The notes below the pieces were generated by a model, which was not told where the DNA came from, did not search any database, and saw only the letters and a list, made by a program, of their open reading frames with translations. Positions 62,819 to 64,000 of a DNA stretch of 64,000 nucleotides are shown here, one piece after another. The position numbers and the translations under genes were made by a program. This stretch comes from Clostridiales bacterium (GTDB taxonomy: Bacteria; Bacillota; Clostridia; Saccharofermentanales; Saccharofermentanaceae). How positions within the stretch are numbered: the stretch's first letter is position 1; each line of letters opens with the position of its first letter. The stretch covers positions 34,955-98,954 of the forward strand of contig JAFRRJ010000062.1 of assembly GCA_017428155.1 (NCBI GenBank). The letters run 5' to 3'.

Positions 62819-62845
62819 AAAAGGCTCCGCAGTAACACGGAGCCT
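62816..62845 (-). terminator. Terminator of the HU gene
   Basis: AGGCTCCG (62822-62829) pairs with CGGAGCCT (62838-62845); on the minus strand it is followed by six T. It abuts the stop of the convergent Spo0A_C-like gene. Confidence 0.85.
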
Positions 62846-62869
62846 GTAGAAATCAGTTATACGTAAGAA

Positions 62870-63163
62870 TTACTTCTTCTTGCCCTTCTTAGCGTTGACC
62901 TTATCCTTGAGAGACTTTCCTGCCTTAAATGTAGGAACTGTGGAAGCTGCGATCTTGATCTTATCGCCTGTCGCAGGATTACGTCCGCTTCTTGCAGCGA
63001 GCTTCTTTGTCTTGAAAGTACCAAAACCTACAAGAACGACTTTTTCATTCTTAACGAGCGCGCCTTCAATAGCACCGAGTGTAGCCTTGAGAGCTGCTTC
63101 TGCGTCCTTCTTGCTGAGGCCGGCATCAGCTGCGATCTTGTCAATAAGCTGTGACTTGTTCAT
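62870..63163 (-). CDS. hup: HU-family nucleoid protein
   Basis: A 97-residue DNA-bending protein: MNKSQLIDKIAADAGLSKKDAEAALKATLGAIEGAL, the GFGTFKTKKLAARSGRNPATGDKIKI arm and a Lys-rich end. The ATG at 63163 has AGGAGG seven bases upstream; the longer frame to 63331 would include the promoter. A clear sigma-A promoter lies at 63216-63244, and a terminator follows. Confidence 0.96.
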   Translation of the reverse strand: MNKSQLIDKIAADAGLSKKDAEAALKATLGAIEGALVKNEKVVLVGFGTFKTKKLAARSGRNPATGDKIKIAASTVPTFKAGKSLKDKVNAKKGKKK

Positions 63164-63215
63164 ATGGGTTCCTCCTGTAATAGCCGCTGAAAAGGCTGAA
63201 TTTTTAAGTAATTTC

Positions 63216-63244
63216 ATTATTAATTTATCGCAAATGCTTGTCAA
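63216..63244 (-). promoter_or_regulatory. Sigma-A promoter of the HU gene
   Basis: On the minus strand: TTGACA (63239-63244), 17-base spacer, AATAAT (63216-63221). The 280-base gap to the DUF1858 gene shows nothing else certain; TATGAT at 63405 may be its -10. Confidence 0.75.
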
Positions 63245-63443
63245 GCGTTTTTGGTCAAAAAAATGAGACAATGTTTGATTTTTTATAGGGATTTCAGACC
63301 TTTGGAGAACGTATCCGGGAACAGGTATCAAAGGCAGTGAGATAACATGAAGTGAAATGGATAATAAAATCGTTTAGAAACAAGATTTATTGGCGATGAT
63401 AGTGTATGATTTGTATTGCAAATTATTAATCGGAGGTAACGAG

Positions 63444-63647
63444 ATGATAGTTACAAAAGATACGATTATCGGAGATGTTGTAATGCAGGACGAAGGCATC
63501 GCGCCGATCCTCATGGCATCCGGACTTCACTGCCTCGGCTGCGCACTCGCTTCCGGTGAGACCATCGAGGAAGCATGCATGGTTCACGGCATGGACTGCG
63601 ATTCTCTTGTTGAAGAGATCAACAACTACTTCCAGTCCAAGGGCTGA
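63444..63647 (+). CDS. DUF1858-family protein
   Basis: A 67-residue protein with the DUF1858 pattern: ITKDTIIGDVV-like start, ILMASGLHCLGCALASGETIEEACMVHGMD with the conserved CxxC (HCLGC), and a C-terminal helix. The family is often linked with redox or hybrid-cluster proteins; its own role is not established. GGAGG lies seven bases before this ATG, and the longer frame from 63390 has no such site. A terminator follows. Confidence 0.88.
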   Translation: MIVTKDTIIGDVVMQDEGIAPILMASGLHCLGCALASGETIEEACMVHGMDCDSLVEEINNYFQSKG

Positions 63648-63701
63648 TCTTTAAGGAATAAGATTTTCGTAAGATTAAAAAGGGCGTGCTCATTAAAGCA
63701 A

Positions 63702-63719
63702 TGTCATTAAGTTAAGACA
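63702..63719. repeat. Imperfect palindrome, possible insertion-sequence end
   Basis: TGTCATTAAGTTAAGACA is an imperfect palindrome (one bulged A) lying about 190 bases before the transposase start. It could mark the outer end of the element. Low certainty without the other end. Confidence 0.3.
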
Positions 63720-63730
63720 GCCTCTTCAAA

Positions 63731-63767
63731 GATCCTCATACCGCAAAGGTATGGGGGTCTTTTTTTT
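63731..63767 (+). terminator. Terminator between the DUF1858 gene and the mobile element
   Basis: A 12-base stem with G-T pairs (63731-63742 with 63748-63759), five-base loop, and eight T (63760-63767). Confidence 0.85.
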
Positions 63768-63795
63768 GAGTGATTTTTGCAGTTAGGGGTTGACA

Positions 63796-63851
63796 CGCAC
63801 ACTCAAGTGTGCGGCCTCTTTGAATCCTTATATGGAAGATTCAAAGAGGCC
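63796..63851. repeat. Two hairpins upstream of the transposase
   Basis: CGCACACT (63796-63803) pairs with AGTGTGCG (63806-63813); then a perfect 14-base stem (63813-63826 with 63838-63851) and an 11-base loop. TTGACA lies at 63790-63795, but no -10 follows at 17 bases. Such hairpins in front of a transposase gene can block read-through translation. Confidence 0.6.
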
Positions 63852-63889
63852 CTTGGAATTAGGAAAACCTGATTTCAAGGAGGCACTGC

Positions 63890-64000
63890 ATGAAACCCAA
63901 ATACGTAAAGAGGCTGCTTTCGTCAGCCATAGCCGAAGTTGCCGGTACACCCGAAGACTATTGCGTTAACCCAGATCGCGACTTTACCAGAACACGGAAA
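63890..64000 (+). CDS. Probable IS4-type transposase, N-terminal 37 residues (cut by window end)
   Basis: An ATG with AAGGAGG six bases upstream opens a frame running off the window. The visible protein (AEVAGTPEDYCVNPDRDFTRTRK) has the helix and DFTRxRK element seen at the start of IS4-family transposases of Firmicutes; the DDE motifs lie beyond the window. The hairpins and palindrome upstream support a mobile element whose left part begins near 63.7 kb. Confidence 0.55.
   Translation, partial: MKPKYVKRLLSSAIAEVAGTPEDYCVNPDRDFTRTRK

Noticed and set aside
63164..63331. Longer start for HU
   Set aside because: Would include the promoter; the HU family starts at MNKSQLIDK, with AGGAGG before it.
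1..64000. CRISPR arrays, tRNA or rRNA genes
   Set aside because: No regularly spaced repeats and no tRNA-like cloverleaf in any gap; the gaps are all under 300 bases.

Overview
The window is a 64 kb stretch of bacterial chromosome, densely packed and almost entirely house-keeping. It most likely comes from an anaerobic member of the Bacillota (class Clostridia, possibly a gut or rumen Oscillospirales or Saccharofermentans-type lineage). The evidence is moderate G+C, AGGAGG ribosome binding sites, TTG and GTG starts, KtrAB-type potassium uptake, a Spo0A-type DNA-binding domain, a PcrA helicase with the Gram-positive C-terminal domain, the DapL route to diaminopimelate, MEP isoprenoid genes, acetate kinase, lipoproteins and HU. 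The lineage is inference; I ran no search.

Layout. 1-3 kb: end of ackA, then a reverse trkH-trkA operon. 3-7.5 kb: pcrA and two HD-domain nucleotide phosphohydrolases (dGTPase-like and YfbR). 7.5-12 kb: cell-surface group (glucosaminidase, cohesin/cadherin-like membrane protein, GtrA). 12-16 kb: folC, a Thr-tailed membrane protein, thrC. 16-21.8 kb: carA, then carB fused in frame to dapF, then a HAD phosphatase. 21.8-26 kb: EamA transporter, Gfo/Idh oxidoreductase, QueT, a methyltransferase and a CmpB-type membrane protein. 26-30 kb: Mrp, a thioredoxin-fold lipoprotein, IspF, and reverse radA-ispD. 30-40 kb: a DUF4299-like protein, dapL, a degenerate acyl-adenylate ligase, a DUF885 lipoprotein and a 1082-residue scaffold-like membrane protein. 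40-50 kb: serC-like aminotransferase with serA, a GH32-like protein, a pseudouridine synthase, and a tightly coupled reverse operon (DUF1015, FAD oxidoreductase, DUF2298). 50-56 kb: WYL regulator, then alaS-HIT-trmB-mnmA. 56-64 kb: gapA, metallophosphoesterase, YdbC/PC4-like protein, ligA, formyl-THF cyclo-ligase, a Spo0A_C-only protein, HU and a DUF1858 protein. At the right edge an insertion sequence begins (start of a probable IS4-type transposase).

Themes. Lysine and cell-wall diaminopimelate synthesis is represented by DapL and by DapF, and here DapF is the C-terminal domain of carbamoyl-phosphate synthase large subunit. This CarB-DapF fusion is the most unusual thing in the window. A second theme is enzyme-like proteins with lost catalytic residues: GH32 without its Asp nucleophile, an ANL ligase without its catalytic Lys and ribose-binding Asp, a PP2C-like domain without metal-binding Asp residues, a thioredoxin fold without CxxC, and a strongly diverged IspF. 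Several promoters have an extended -10 (TGnTATAAT). No CRISPR array, tRNA, rRNA, prophage or complete mobile element was found, and no gene-free stretch exceeds 300 bases.
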